41,562 nucleotides of DNA, taken from positions 1 through 41,562 of the forward strand of contig JAMPAB010000008.1 of NCBI GenBank assembly GCA_023667435.1. The letters run 5' to 3'. This stretch comes from Corallococcus sp. (GTDB lineage: Bacteria; Bacillota; Clostridia; Christensenellales; CAG-314). This document shows, one piece after another, positions 22,462 to 31,388 of the stretch (position 1 is the first letter of the stretch; every line of letters starts with the position of its first letter). The notes beneath the pieces are model-generated. The model worked only from the letters and a program-made list of their open reading frames with translations, did not search any database and had not been told where the DNA came from. A program made the position numbers and the translations under genes.

Positions 22462-22664
22462 TCTGTTATAAACTCGCGAACGGCGGCGGTAAATTCGTAA
22501 CGACTACGCCCTGTCTTTAAATGACAGACAAATAAATTTATCGCAACTTTACCGTCGCGTCAGATCGCTTCGCCTTGCAAGCGCGTGGGCGTCGACGGGA
22601 GCGCTGCGCCGCCGAATTCGCAACGCAGATAAACGTTTACAAAATTTATAGGAGAAATTCCGCT

Positions 22665-23495
22665 ATGTTATCTTTACTTTCCGCCAAAGCGCCGGGCATC
22701 ACTACTCCCGCAATGTTGGAGGAGAAACTTCAAAACCCGTTCGAATTGAAATGGTATATCATACCCATACTGGTAATTACGCTGTTTTTGGTGGCGAGCG
22801 AAATCAAAAAGAAAAATTACAGTCTGGTATTCGGCGCGTTTGCGTTTTGGTTGATGGATATATTCAACGAAACATGGAACGCTATGGTCTACGCTACGAC
22901 GGGACAACCCGTGTGGGGAACTACCGCAGCAGGCGGCAGCGCCTTGCAAATTCTTGTGGGTTACAACATAGAAATCTGCTTTATGTTTATGGTATGCGGA
23001 ATGTTTGCGTGCAAACTTCTTAAAACAAGCGACGGTTTTGAAGGCGTCAAATTTATGGACGGCAACTGCAACTGGCTCGACGATCCCAACAATATGTACT
23101 ATAAAGCAACCGTAAAATACGGCGACTTGACGGCAGAAGAAAGAAAAATAAAGCTGAAAGCGGTTCTCGGCAGGGTTATCCCCGCGATAGTCGGAAGCAT
23201 TGCCGCCGTTATCATAGAAATACTTCTCAACAAATGCAACGTGCTTACATGGGAAAAAGACTGGTGGCAGCCGTCGATGCCGATAATACTGTTCCTAATA
23301 GGTTACTGCCCGTTCTTTTTCGCGGCGGTGTGTATACACGACCTTCCGCGCAAATGGCAGCTGATAGGGTTGGGCATAATCTTGGCGGTTGTAATCATTA
23401 TGCTGATTATAGCGGGAAGTCTGGGAATGCTGGGACCTCAAACGGACGGCAACGGCAACTGGATAGGTAAATGGTATTCGCCGAATAACGGATGA
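22665..23495 (+). CDS. Polytopic membrane protein of unknown function
   Basis: The 276-residue protein has about six hydrophobic segments: W-Y-I-I-P-I-L-V-I-T-L-F-L-V, F-G-A-F-A-F-W-L-M-D-I-F, I-L-V-G-Y-N-I-E-I-C-F-M-F-M-V, I-P-A-I-V-G-S-I-A-A-V-I, I-I-L-F-L-I-G-Y-C-P-F-F-F and a long final L-G-I-I-L-A-V-V-I-I-M-L-I-I-A-G. Polar residues inside the helices (E, N, D in F-N-E-T-W-N and Y-N-I-E) hint at a transport or ligand pocket. A soluble loop of about 45 residues with two Cys lies between helices 3 and 4. GGAG sits 10 bases before the ATG at 22665. It is monocistronic with a long leader. I do not recognise the family. Confidence 0.85.
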   Translation: MLSLLSAKAPGITTPAMLEEKLQNPFELKWYIIPILVITLFLVASEIKKKNYSLVFGAFAFWLMDIFNETWNAMVYATTGQPVWGTTAAGGSALQILVGYNIEICFMFMVCGMFACKLLKTSDGFEGVKFMDGNCNWLDDPNNMYYKATVKYGDLTAEERKIKLKAVLGRVIPAIVGSIAAVIIEILLNKCNVLTWEKDWWQPSMPIILFLIGYCPFFFAAVCIHDLPRKWQLIGLGIILAVVIIMLIIAGSLGMLGPQTDGNGNWIGKWYSPNNG

Positions 23496-23661
23496 CCTTC
23501 TCCGTATTCGCATCGAGCGTAAATTCCGTTTCGACCGAAGAGCGGTTGTAATTCGAAAACACGTTCTCTGACTAATTACACAGTATATTTTGTATGATAT
23601 GTAACCGTACAAATATTGCGTTATGTTAATTTACTGCAAAAAAAACTATAACTTAACCTAA

Positions 23662-23700
23662 ACAGGTCCGCGTTATTTCGACGCGGACCTGCTTAATAAT
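23662..23700 (+). terminator. Terminator of the membrane protein gene
   Basis: CAGGTCCGCG (23662-23671) pairs perfectly with CGCGGACCTG (23681-23690), loop of 9, then CTTAATAATTTT. Confidence 0.75.
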
Positions 23701-23740
23701 TTTCGGAAAATTTTATTTATACGAACGCAACGGATACGTG

Positions 23741-24358
23741 TTAGGACTTTTTACTGCGTTTAATAAAGAATCTTAACAAATACCACAGTATTACAAGCAG
23801 CTGCAACGCCGCGCCTGCAATGTAAATCGTCCACGCATAGGCGGAAATACCCAAAAGCGGAGAAAGCAACACGTGCACCAACACGCACGCCGACCAGACC
23901 AACGCCGATACGGACAGCGCCTGCATCCACAACCTGCCCCATATACAGCTGAATACCACGAGAACTATCATCGACACGGGCAGCGCTATGATGTAACTGT
24001 ATTCGGGCATAGGAAGCGACGAATCGACAATGAGACCTATCGCCATAACAATCGTTGCGATAAACCACACCAACCCGAAAGAAAGCAACGCAACTAACCA
24101 ATGCTTAGCTTTACGCGTTTTTACGTTAGTTACGGCGGGCTTGTCGGTATGCACTATCAGGAAATCGTTTACCGTAACTCCGTACAGGTCGGAAATTTCC
24201 TTTAACACCGATACGTCGGGAACACCTTCGCCGCGCTCCCACTTGCTCACCGCCTTGTCGGAGTAGTTGATTTTATCGGCAATTTCCTGTTGCGTAAGTC
24301 CTGCGTTCTTACGGTAGGCAACAAGATTATGCGCAATAATGTCCTTTAGTTCTTCCAT
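23741..24358 (-). CDS. XRE-family regulator fused to four membrane helices
   Basis: A 205-residue protein with an N-terminal HTH domain (4-65; L-T-Q-Q-E-I-A-D-K-I-N-Y-S-D-K-A-V-S-K-W-E-R-G-E) and four C-terminal transmembrane helices starting near residue 86 (L-V-A-L-L-S-F-G-L-V-W-F-I-A-T-I-V). Membrane-bound XRE proteins of this design are common in Bacillota and are thought to sense membrane or cell-wall state; the ligand is unknown. There is no ribosome-binding site before the ATG, and the -10 element ends 6 bases upstream, so the mRNA is probably leaderless. Two perfect palindromes lie upstream, one centred on the -35 element, which fits autoregulation. Confidence 0.88.
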   Translation of the reverse strand: MEELKDIIAHNLVAYRKNAGLTQQEIADKINYSDKAVSKWERGEGVPDVSVLKEISDLYGVTVNDFLIVHTDKPAVTNVKTRKAKHWLVALLSFGLVWFIATIVMAIGLIVDSSLPMPEYSYIIALPVSMIVLVVFSCIWGRLWMQALSVSALVWSACVLVHVLLSPLLGISAYAWTIYIAGAALQLLVILWYLLRFFIKRSKKS

Positions 24359-24364
24359 AGCGGT

Positions 24365-24403
24365 ATTGTATCATTACGTAACGCTTTTTGCAAGCAAAAA
24401 GCG
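24365..24403 (-). promoter_or_regulatory. Leaderless promoter with a palindromic operator over the -35
   Basis: Minus strand TTGCAA (24393-24388), 17 bp, TACAAT (24370-24365), then 6 bases to the ATG. The -35 lies at the centre of a perfect palindrome, CGCTTTTTGC-AA-GCAAAAAGCG (24382-24403), so a bound dimer would block RNA polymerase. Confidence 0.6.
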
Positions 24404-24412
24404 GTCTTTTTT

Positions 24413-24437
24413 ACAACTCTACTGTGAGTAGAGTTGT
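24413..24437. promoter_or_regulatory. Perfect 11-bp inverted repeat in the divergent region
   Basis: ACAACTCTACT and its exact complement AGTAGAGTTGT around GTG. It is followed on the plus strand by ATTTTTCTC, so it resembles a terminator, but no rightward gene ends here; an operator is more likely. Confidence 0.5.
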
Positions 24438-24596
24438 ATTTTTCTCTCTATTTTGCGACTGCAACAACGTAGACTTCTCCGTCCTTTTAGTAGGGAAACC
24501 TTTTTTTCGTTTCGGTGTATAATTTCATTAAACAAAGCGCGTTACCGCCTTTGGCGCGTCCGTTATACAATACAATGAAATAAAAGGAGCGATACA

Positions 24597-25469
24597 ATGT
24601 TTATTCTCACTTGCGAGTCGACGGCAGATATTCCTCTTGCGCGTCTCAACGAACGAAATATTCCCGTAATACCTTATACTTACTGCGTAAACGGAATCGA
24701 GTACGTAGACGATATGGGAGAATTCGACGGAAGAAAGCAATTTTACAAACTGCTTGCGCAGGGCGAGCATCCCACGACCTCTCTTATTTGCGTGGACAGA
24801 TACGTCAACTTTTTCCGCGAACAGTTAAACAAGGGGGATTTGCTTCATATCGCGTTCGATTCGGGCTTGTCGCAGTCGGTTTACAATGCGTTTTACGCAG
24901 CAGAAGAACTGAAAAAAGAATTTCCTGATCGCAGAATAATGGTTATAGATTCCACGTGCGGTTGCGTGGGATACGGGGTGTTCGTCGATATGCTTGCCGA
25001 TATGCGCGACGCAGGCAAGTCGTTCGACGAAATATACGACTGGGCAAAAGCAAACAGAACAAAGGTACACCATCAGTTTTTCTCCACCACTTTAAGCTAC
25101 TTACGTAAAAGCGGGCGCGTATCGGGTCCTGCGGCGAACGTCGGAAGTCTGCTTAAAACGTGTCCCGTTTTTCATCTGAATAAATCGGGTAAAATAATAG
25201 CTTACGCAAGAACGATGGGCGTTACCAAAGCGATTGCAAAAACGATGGAAGAAGTTTCGCTTCACGTAGAAAACGGCGAAAATTACGACGGCAGAATGTG
25301 GATCGCCCACAGCGACTGCGCGGATACGGCGAATAAAGTGACGGAAAAGTTAAAAACCGCCTACCCCAAAGCGGACGTACAATTATTCGAAATAGGTCCC
25401 GTAATCGGTTCGCACTGCGGAAAAGGAACGGTCTCCGTATACTTTATGGGAGACGAACGCGCAAGCTGA
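24597..25469 (+). CDS. DegV-family fatty-acid-binding protein
   Basis: The 290-residue two-domain protein begins with the DegV signature L-T-C-E-S-T-A-D-I-P (4-13). It has H-P-T-T-S-L as the second lipid-contact segment, V-I-D-S-T-C-G-C-V-G-Y-G, and S-Y-L-R-K-S-G-R-V-S-G with the conserved Arg. DegV/FakB proteins hold a fatty acid for phosphorylation by the kinase FakA. No fakA is adjacent, as is normal because several degV genes are usually scattered. GGAG precedes the ATG, and TATAAT at 24518-24523 is the likely -10, with a weak -35. It is monocistronic. Confidence 0.93.
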   Translation: MFILTCESTADIPLARLNERNIPVIPYTYCVNGIEYVDDMGEFDGRKQFYKLLAQGEHPTTSLICVDRYVNFFREQLNKGDLLHIAFDSGLSQSVYNAFYAAEELKKEFPDRRIMVIDSTCGCVGYGVFVDMLADMRDAGKSFDEIYDWAKANRTKVHHQFFSTTLSYLRKSGRVSGPAANVGSLLKTCPVFHLNKSGKIIAYARTMGVTKAIAKTMEEVSLHVENGENYDGRMWIAHSDCADTANKVTEKLKTAYPKADVQLFEIGPVIGSHCGKGTVSVYFMGDERAS

Positions 25470-25511
25470 AATAACTTTTAAATCGGCAAATTGTCAAACC
25501 GAGCGCAAAAC

Positions 25512-25545
25512 GGAGCTTATGCAAAAGCATAGGCTCCGTGTTTTT
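25512..25545 (+). terminator. Terminator of the degV gene
   Basis: GGAGCTTATGC (25512-25522), loop AAAA, GCATAGGCTCC (25527-25537; one G-U pair), then GTG and six T. Confidence 0.85.
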
Positions 25546-25568
25546 TACAAAAAAAAACGATAGCAAAG

Positions 25569-26297
25569 CTATTTACGCTTTGCGTGTAAAAAATAGAAAT
25601 CGTACAAATCTTCGCCTGCGGCAATTTGCCGCATTTGTCTGCGCGTTTTTTCCATATCGTAAGGAACAGCTACGCGCCTGTAACTCCACCGCAATTCGTC
25701 GTAGTCTATCACTATGCCGCGCGCAAACGGTTCGGGATAGCATCCGACGCTGCCTACGTCCACGTAGAGTATTCTTCCCCGAATATCGCAAGGTTCGTGC
25801 TTATGACCGAAAAACACCGCTTTTGCGTCTACGCCGTCAAACATTTCGTCGAAAATTTCCGCAGACGGTCGTTGGACCAACGGCTTAAAAGGGAAAACAC
25901 TCATATCGAAAGGTCCTTCGTTTAACGCGTAGTGCGCAAATAAAATCCTGTCTCCTCCGCATACGCGCGTCGTCTTTAACGGAAACGCAGCAACCTGCTT
26001 GCGGAGCGCGTCGTTCATCGAAGAGAAAACCTGACGCTTGTGTTCGGTAGGAACGTGAGAGAATTTACGCGCCGTCGATTCGTTCAAAGCGAAATCTCTG
26101 TCGTGATTACCCAAAAGCAACGTCGCGTCCCTGCGTGACAGCAACAGTTCCAAACATTCGCGCGAACTGGGTCCTATATCCACAACGTCGCCCGTATGAA
26201 TTATTTCGTCGCATTTCAGTTCGTCGAAATATTTTAAAATGGCAATCAACGCTTCCAAATTGCCGTGAATATCGGATATTACGCCTATTCTTCCCAT
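25569..26297 (-). CDS. Metallophosphoesterase (calcineurin-like / YfcE-type)
   Basis: A 242-residue cytosolic phosphoesterase with all five family motifs: I-S-D-I-H-G-N (D9, H11), H-T-G-D-V-V-D (D37), L-L-G-N-H-D (N64, H65), L-F-A-H-Y and F-F-G-H-K-H-E-P. Together they bind two metal ions. Such enzymes hydrolyse small phosphodiesters, nucleotides or diadenosine polyphosphates; the exact substrate is not indicated. AGAGG precedes the ATG. It lies convergent to degV and divergent from the alpha-galactosidase. The C-terminus, after the core beta-sandwich, has about 45 residues rich in Tyr and Arg. Confidence 0.9.
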   Translation of the reverse strand: MGRIGVISDIHGNLEALIAILKYFDELKCDEIIHTGDVVDIGPSSRECLELLLSRRDATLLLGNHDRDFALNESTARKFSHVPTEHKRQVFSSMNDALRKQVAAFPLKTTRVCGGDRILFAHYALNEGPFDMSVFPFKPLVQRPSAEIFDEMFDGVDAKAVFFGHKHEPCDIRGRILYVDVGSVGCYPEPFARGIVIDYDELRWSYRRVAVPYDMEKTRRQMRQIAAGEDLYDFYFLHAKRK

Positions 26298-26476
26298 AAA
26301 AATACCTCTCGAACGCAGACTCGGGCGAGAACCGCCTTAAAGCTGCAAATTGCGTATTCTTCGCCTTCGGCAATACCGCGCGGAAAATACGACGAAACGT
26401 TTTCCTCCGCGCTCTTAGCCATACGGCACGCGCAATAAAAGTATACTTTTTTTAACGGTAAAAAGCAACTATACTC

Positions 26477-26504
26477 TTGAAAAATTCCGTATTTATGATA
26501 CAAT
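26477..26504 (+). promoter_or_regulatory. Promoter of the alpha-galactosidase gene
   Basis: TTGAAA (26477-26482), 16 bp, TACAAT (26499-26504). This excludes an upstream start at 26477, which would lie in the -35 element. Confidence 0.7.
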
Positions 26505-26536
26505 TTAACTATAATAATCCGTTGGGAGAAAAATAT

Positions 26537-28882
26537 ATGATTACCATTAAAAACAACGTATTCCGATTGGATACGGACAATACGTCTTACATTTTTAAAG
26601 TTACGGAATACGGTTACCTGCAACATTTGTACTACGGCGCGAAAGTAGGCGAAATAGACGATTACGCAGTTCTTTGCGACAAGCAGGGGAGCGGACAGGG
26701 AACGTCTGTTTTTTTCAAAGACGGTAACGGCAAAACTTTTCCCGACAATACCTGCTTCGAGCTTTCCGCATCGGGACGCGGAGATTACAGAGAAAGCGCA
26801 ATTAAAATCGCAGACGAAAGGGACAGCTCGGTGTGCGAATTTACCTACAAGGGTTACGAATTGTTAAACGATTTCGAACTTCCCGAACTTCCTTGCAGTC
26901 GCGGCAAGGAACAAACGCTTGCGGTTTATTTGTCCGACGAGGCAAGACTCGTAAACGTCGCTCTCTACTATTCCACGCACGTCGACAGCGACGTAATCGC
27001 AAAAAGCGTTTCCGTAACGAACAACGGTTCCGAACGGATACGTCTGCTGCGCGTTATGAGCAGTCAGTTGGATTTGTGCAGAGACGACTTGATTTTAGAC
27101 ACGCTTGACGGAGCATGGGGCAGAGAAAGGCAGCTTAACAGCGAAAATTTACGTTGCGGCATCACTAAAACGGACAGTAAACGCGGAATAAGTTCCAACT
27201 GCCACAATCCCTACGTAGTCTTGCGCGCAAAAGACAGCAACCGTTTTTACGGCGAAGCGTACGGTTTCAACCTGATTTACTCGGGTAATCACGCCGAAAT
27301 TTTCGACAAAACGCCGTTGGGCAAAGTCCGCGCGTTAAACGGAATTAACGACGACGGATTCTGTTGGCATTTGGAACCGAACGAAACGTTCTTCTCGCCC
27401 GAATCGACGCTGTGTTATTCCGATAAAGGAACTAACGTTCTGTCGCAACGGTATCACAAATTTATAAACGAGCATATTATTCCTCAACAGTGGGCATACA
27501 AAGAGCGTCCTATTCTTGTAAACAACTGGGAGGCGACCTACTTCCGCTTTACCGAAAAGAAGCTGTTGGATATTGCAAAAACGGCAAAAAGTTTCGGAAT
27601 AGAACTGTTTGTGCTTGACGACGGTTGGTTCGGCAAACGTACCGACGACACAAAGGGGTTGGGAGACTGGACCGTCAACAAAAGCCGTCTGCCGTCGGGA
27701 CTTGACGGTCTTTCGAAAAAAATCAACGCGTTGGGTTTGAAGTTCGGCATTTGGGTGGAACCGGAAATGGTAAATCCCGACAGCGATTTGTACCGCGCGC
27801 ATCCCGAATGGGCGGTAACGCACCCCGATTACACGCCGTTGGAATGCCGCAATCAACTTCTGTTGGATTTGTCTAACGACGACGTTTGTCAATACCTGAT
27901 CGACGCTATGAGCAAGGTGTTCTCGTCAGGAAACATATCGTACGTAAAATGGGACTTCAACAGACCTCTGACCGATTTCTATTCGCCGACGTTAAAAAAC
28001 AGACAGGGAGAATTTTTGCACCGTTTTATTTTGGGGTACTACAAGATAGTTTCCTCTCTCACTCAAAAATTTCCAAACATACTGTTCGAAGCGTGCGCTT
28101 CGGGCGGAAACCGCTTCGATTTGGGCGTTTTACGCTATATGCCTCAAATTTGGTGCAGCGACAACACGGACAGCTTTGACAGAGTAAAAATTCACGAAGG
28201 CACGCTGTACGGATATCCGCCGAGTTGCATAGGCAGCCACGTATCGGCAAGTCCCAATCATCAGACGTTACGTCAAAGCACGGTGGATAACCGCTTTAAC
28301 ACCGCCTGCATAGGAGCGTTCGGTTACGAACTGGATTTGTCTGCGTTAAACAAAACTGATGCGGAAGCCGTAAAGGAACAAATAGCCTGGTACAAAAAAT
28401 ACCGTAAAACGCTGCAATTCGGAGAATATCATCAACTTAAAAGCGTGTTTTCCGATAACATGGCAAGTTGGGCAATGATTGCGCTCGACAAGTCGCAGGC
28501 GGTAGTAAACCTTACCGACAAAATTCAGCAAACGATTCCTCCGCAGGAAATACTGAAAATAAACGGACTGGACGACGACGCAAAATACCGTTTCGAAACG
28601 CGGCAGCAGAATTTTAACCTCAAAGCTTTCGGCGGACTGATTAACCTTGTGGCGCCCGTCCGTCTGAACGAAAACGGCAAACTTGTGGAACTGCTTGCTA
28701 ACAATATGCCTATGAAGGGGGAAAAAGAAAGCTACACGGTAAGCGGAGAGGTCCTGCGAAAATGCGGAATAAAACTGAATCAGGAATGGTCGTCTACGGG
28801 CTACGACGGCAACACGAGAGTAATGTTCGATTTCGGCAGCAGACTGTATTCCGTAGACAAGATTGCCGACGAGAAACGGTAA
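26537..28882 (+). CDS. Alpha-galactosidase, glycoside hydrolase family 36
   Basis: The 781-residue retaining glycosidase hydrolyses alpha-1,6-linked galactose from raffinose-family sugars or galactomannan side chains. An N-terminal beta-sandwich (about 1-310) is followed by the TIM barrel with F-V-L-D-D-G-W-F-G-K-R, V-K-W-D-F-N-R (nucleophile D473) and W-C-S-D-N-T-D (acid/base D542), then a C-terminal beta domain. There is no signal peptide, so it acts in the cytoplasm on imported oligosaccharides. GGGAG lies 9 bases before the ATG at 26537. It is monocistronic, with no sugar transporter beside it. The AraC regulator about 7 kb away could be unrelated. Confidence 0.95.
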   Translation: MITIKNNVFRLDTDNTSYIFKVTEYGYLQHLYYGAKVGEIDDYAVLCDKQGSGQGTSVFFKDGNGKTFPDNTCFELSASGRGDYRESAIKIADERDSSVCEFTYKGYELLNDFELPELPCSRGKEQTLAVYLSDEARLVNVALYYSTHVDSDVIAKSVSVTNNGSERIRLLRVMSSQLDLCRDDLILDTLDGAWGRERQLNSENLRCGITKTDSKRGISSNCHNPYVVLRAKDSNRFYGEAYGFNLIYSGNHAEIFDKTPLGKVRALNGINDDGFCWHLEPNETFFSPESTLCYSDKGTNVLSQRYHKFINEHIIPQQWAYKERPILVNNWEATYFRFTEKKLLDIAKTAKSFGIELFVLDDGWFGKRTDDTKGLGDWTVNKSRLPSGLDGLSKKINALGLKFGIWVEPEMVNPDSDLYRAHPEWAVTHPDYTPLECRNQLLLDLSNDDVCQYLIDAMSKVFSSGNISYVKWDFNRPLTDFYSPTLKNRQGEFLHRFILGYYKIVSSLTQKFPNILFEACASGGNRFDLGVLRYMPQIWCSDNTDSFDRVKIHEGTLYGYPPSCIGSHVSASPNHQTLRQSTVDNRFNTACIGAFGYELDLSALNKTDAEAVKEQIAWYKKYRKTLQFGEYHQLKSVFSDNMASWAMIALDKSQAVVNLTDKIQQTIPPQEILKINGLDDDAKYRFETRQQNFNLKAFGGLINLVAPVRLNENGKLVELLANNMPMKGEKESYTVSGEVLRKCGIKLNQEWSSTGYDGNTRVMFDFGSRLYSVDKIADEKR

Positions 28883-28903
28883 TTCCGTTATATAAAAAAC
28901 TTC

Positions 28904-28936
28904 AACCGTCGTTAGTGATTTTCAACGGCGGTTTTC
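28904..28936 (+). terminator. Terminator of the alpha-galactosidase gene
   Basis: AACCGTCGTT (28904-28913) pairs with AACGGCGGTT (28924-28933; one wobble), followed by TTCTTG. Confidence 0.65.
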
Positions 28937-29047
28937 TTGTCGCAAGCAACGCTTGACAAAATGCCAAATAAATTTGATAGACATTTGCCGCGCGTTTGTG
29001 TAAACTTTAACCGTAAAACAACTTGACTTGGCATTAGGAGACGCGTA

Positions 29048-30508
29048 ATGACACTGGGAGAAAGAATAAACGGATACCGCAAAAAATCGGGAATATCTCA
29101 AGAAGAGCTTGCCGACAAACTGAACGTTTCCCGACAGAGCATAAGTTTGTGGGAAACGGATCAAACGACGCCGTCTTTGGATAATCTGATTACTCTTGCG
29201 GAAATTTTCAATATCAGTATGGACGAGCTGTGCGGCGTAACGAAAGACGAAACGCCCGAAGCGGGACAATGCGATATAAAACCCGAACAGACAAAGAAAA
29301 CCGACGAAGAACCTGCGCTCGCGTACTGCGAAACAAAAGTTACCGAAAATATGCTTACAAGCGTCGGCAGAAAGTATATAAAAAAACTTGTAATAATCTG
29401 CGTTGCCGTTATCGTATCGTCTATTTTGATGGGAATAGTAATAATCGGCAGCAATGCAGATCCTTCGCTAATCGCAATTCCGATAACTTTTACGCTCATT
29501 ATGATAGCGATAGTAATTACGTCCGTTATAAACAGCAGAAATGCGAAAAAAGACGTATTAAAAAACCGTTCCGACCTTACTTACTATTGCAACTTTTACA
29601 AATCGCATATCGACGTCAAGTCGAAATCCGAACAGTCGTACTCCGAATTTAAAGTAAATTATGCCGATATTAAAAGAACGAACCGCGACGGCGGCTGCCT
29701 GTACGCTTTTCTTGCAAACGGAAAAGTTCTGCCGATAAATACGGCTGATATCGCAGGAGACGCAGACGCGGTAAAAACGCTGCTTAAAGCGCGCGGAAAC
29801 GACGGCGTATCTGCATCGAATAAAAACCGTCTGTCGATAAGAACTTTGCTTTTGGTAATGTTCGCCTTGTCTCTTTTATCTATGTTTATTGCGATAACGG
29901 CGTTGGTAATTGCGGTAAATTTGTCGCCTCTGCCCGAATTCGACGAAACTATGATAGAATATATGTGGGTGTTTTTCCTTATTGTTCCCATTCCTCTTTC
30001 ATCTCTTATACTGGGAATAATCTTCCGCACGAAAAAATACAAATGCACAAAAAATATTGTCGCGGGAGTTATTATGTGCGTTCTGCTCTGCATTTACGGT
30101 TCCTTTACCTTTGTATTCGACGACGTTCGTCACGACGATTCGTACTTAAGAAGTTTGGACGCCTCCCTTCCGTTTACGGTATCGGACGCGACGGGGTATA
30201 CGTCTTATAGGACAGGAAAAATTGAGGACGACTATTACTACGGGATGCTGAAAGTCGATGATCCAAACGTCGTCTTAGGTTGGATGTCGGATAACGAATT
30301 CAAAAACAGCCTTGACGATTATCCTTCGGGAATTATTTCCTTATATTATTCGGCAATGCTGTCCGATTACGACTACTACTATTTATACAACGTCACGTTT
30401 CAAGCGGCAAACATAGTCGGTTACGGAGTAACGGCGCGTTACGTACTGCTTGCTTTCGATACGCAAAGAAACGTACTGTTTTACCGCGAGTTTACGTATA
30501 AGTCATAA
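29048..30508 (+). CDS. Membrane-anchored XRE regulator with a YcxB-like domain
   Basis: The 486-residue protein has, in order: an XRE HTH (1-65; I-S-Q-E-E-L-A-D-K-L-N-V-S-R-Q-S-I-S-L-W-E), an acidic linker, two transmembrane helices (about 110-155), a beta-rich cytoplasmic segment (about 160-250) similar in pattern to the YcxB C-terminal domain (Y-C-N-F-Y-K-S-H-I-D-V, F-K-V-N-Y-A-D-I-K-R, L-Y-A-F-L-A-N-G-K-V-L-P-I), three more helices (about 262-358) and an outward tail of about 125 Tyr/Asp-rich residues. This layout suggests a one-component sensor that links an external or membrane signal to DNA. AGGAG precedes the ATG. A stand-alone YcxB protein is encoded convergently at 30815-31303. Confidence 0.8.
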   Translation: MTLGERINGYRKKSGISQEELADKLNVSRQSISLWETDQTTPSLDNLITLAEIFNISMDELCGVTKDETPEAGQCDIKPEQTKKTDEEPALAYCETKVTENMLTSVGRKYIKKLVIICVAVIVSSILMGIVIIGSNADPSLIAIPITFTLIMIAIVITSVINSRNAKKDVLKNRSDLTYYCNFYKSHIDVKSKSEQSYSEFKVNYADIKRTNRDGGCLYAFLANGKVLPINTADIAGDADAVKTLLKARGNDGVSASNKNRLSIRTLLLVMFALSLLSMFIAITALVIAVNLSPLPEFDETMIEYMWVFFLIVPIPLSSLILGIIFRTKKYKCTKNIVAGVIMCVLLCIYGSFTFVFDDVRHDDSYLRSLDASLPFTVSDATGYTSYRTGKIEDDYYYGMLKVDDPNVVLGWMSDNEFKNSLDDYPSGIISLYYSAMLSDYDYYYLYNVTFQAANIVGYGVTARYVLLAFDTQRNVLFYREFTYKS

Positions 30509-30770
30509 GAGTTTAACGCGACGAATCTTTATTTCGTTTAATAGGGTCTTTTCCGCGCCGTTCGACCGGGTTTGCCGACCGCATTGACGAAAAACGGCGA
30601 CGCGCGCGTTTGCGACATTAAAATACTGCCGTCCGTATCAAAAAAACGAGCGCCTGCGTTGCTTGAATTACTGCAAAACAGCCTATCCGCAGAGTATCGC
30701 AATACGGTAAAATTGTATAAATTACGCGCGGACGACAATTCGGTTACAGATATTTTTTGTGACAAATGCG
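30509..30770 (+). other. Gap with an open frame but no convincing gene
   Basis: A plus-strand frame stays open from about 30553 through a TTG at 30572 and beyond the terminator at 30771. It includes the plausible peptide segment R-A-P-A-L-L-E-L-L-Q-N-S-L-S-A-E-Y. It has no ATG or ribosome-binding site and runs straight through the terminator, so it is more likely a decayed 3' end of a lost gene than an active one. Confidence 0.3.
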
Positions 30771-30806
30771 AAACGGCAGCGATATTCTTGCTGCCGTTTG
30801 ATTTTT
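30771..30806 (+). terminator. Strong terminator between the XRE-YcxB gene and the convergent YcxB gene
   Basis: AAACGGCAGC (30771-30780) pairs perfectly with GCTGCCGTTT (30790-30799), followed by GATTTTTT. Confidence 0.85.
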
Positions 30807-30814
30807 TAAATTTT

Positions 30815-31303
30815 TTATTTTTTTCCGTTCGCTTCTTCTATATAGCTTAAAACCTTATTGCAGTTTTCTTCGCCTAATTCCGCCTTGCTTACAATCAACG
30901 TTTGCCTTTTTGCTACGTACAAATAAACGTAATTTTTACTTTGGCGAACTTTAAGCAAATCTCGATACTCGTAACGCGTAGGAATTATTCCTTTCGGAGA
31001 ATATGCTTCGACGTATTCTTTGTCGAATACGTACCTGTACGTTATGCCGCTGCCAAGTTGCTTTTTTGCAACTTTCTTTGCCCGTAAAAGCGTCCTTCCG
31101 CAAACGAAAAGCAACGCGGATAAAAAGACGCACGCCGTAAACACGGGAAAGTATTCTTCCGCCCCGTCGTAAAGACCGATGAGGAGAAGACAAACTATCG
31201 CCCCTGCAACGCCTAACCACAAAAGAGCCCAACCCGCTTTTCTTACGGCGCTCTTCCATTCCAAATATACGTCAACCGTCACCGTTGTATAACATTCTAT
31301 CAT
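30815..31303 (-). CDS. YcxB-family membrane protein
   Basis: A 162-residue protein: a short N-terminal beta segment, two transmembrane helices (A-L-L-W-L-G-V-A-G-A-I-V-C-L-L-L-I and F-T-A-C-V-F-L-S-A-L-L-F-V) and a cytoplasmic C-terminal YcxB-like domain (V-E-A-Y-S-P-K-G-I-I-P-T-R-Y-E-Y-R-D-L-L-K, then V-Y-L-Y-V). The function of YcxB is not established. I prefer the ATG at 31303 to a GTG at 31312 because AGGTG is properly spaced from it. It converges with the XRE-YcxB fusion gene, and the shared domain suggests related functions. No clear promoter found. Confidence 0.75.
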   Translation of the reverse strand: MIECYTTVTVDVYLEWKSAVRKAGWALLWLGVAGAIVCLLLIGLYDGAEEYFPVFTACVFLSALLFVCGRTLLRAKKVAKKQLGSGITYRYVFDKEYVEAYSPKGIIPTRYEYRDLLKVRQSKNYVYLYVAKRQTLIVSKAELGEENCNKVLSYIEEANGKK

Positions 31304-31388
31304 AACACGCACACCTCATTTTATAGCGAAAACACGTATAGACGAAATTTTGTTTGCGCTTCCCGTTGCCGCTTTGCGCTTTTACGGT

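Noticed and set aside
30572..30850. A 92-codon plus-strand frame starting at TTG
   Set aside because: No ribosome-binding site, and it reads through a strong intrinsic terminator; at most a decayed gene end.
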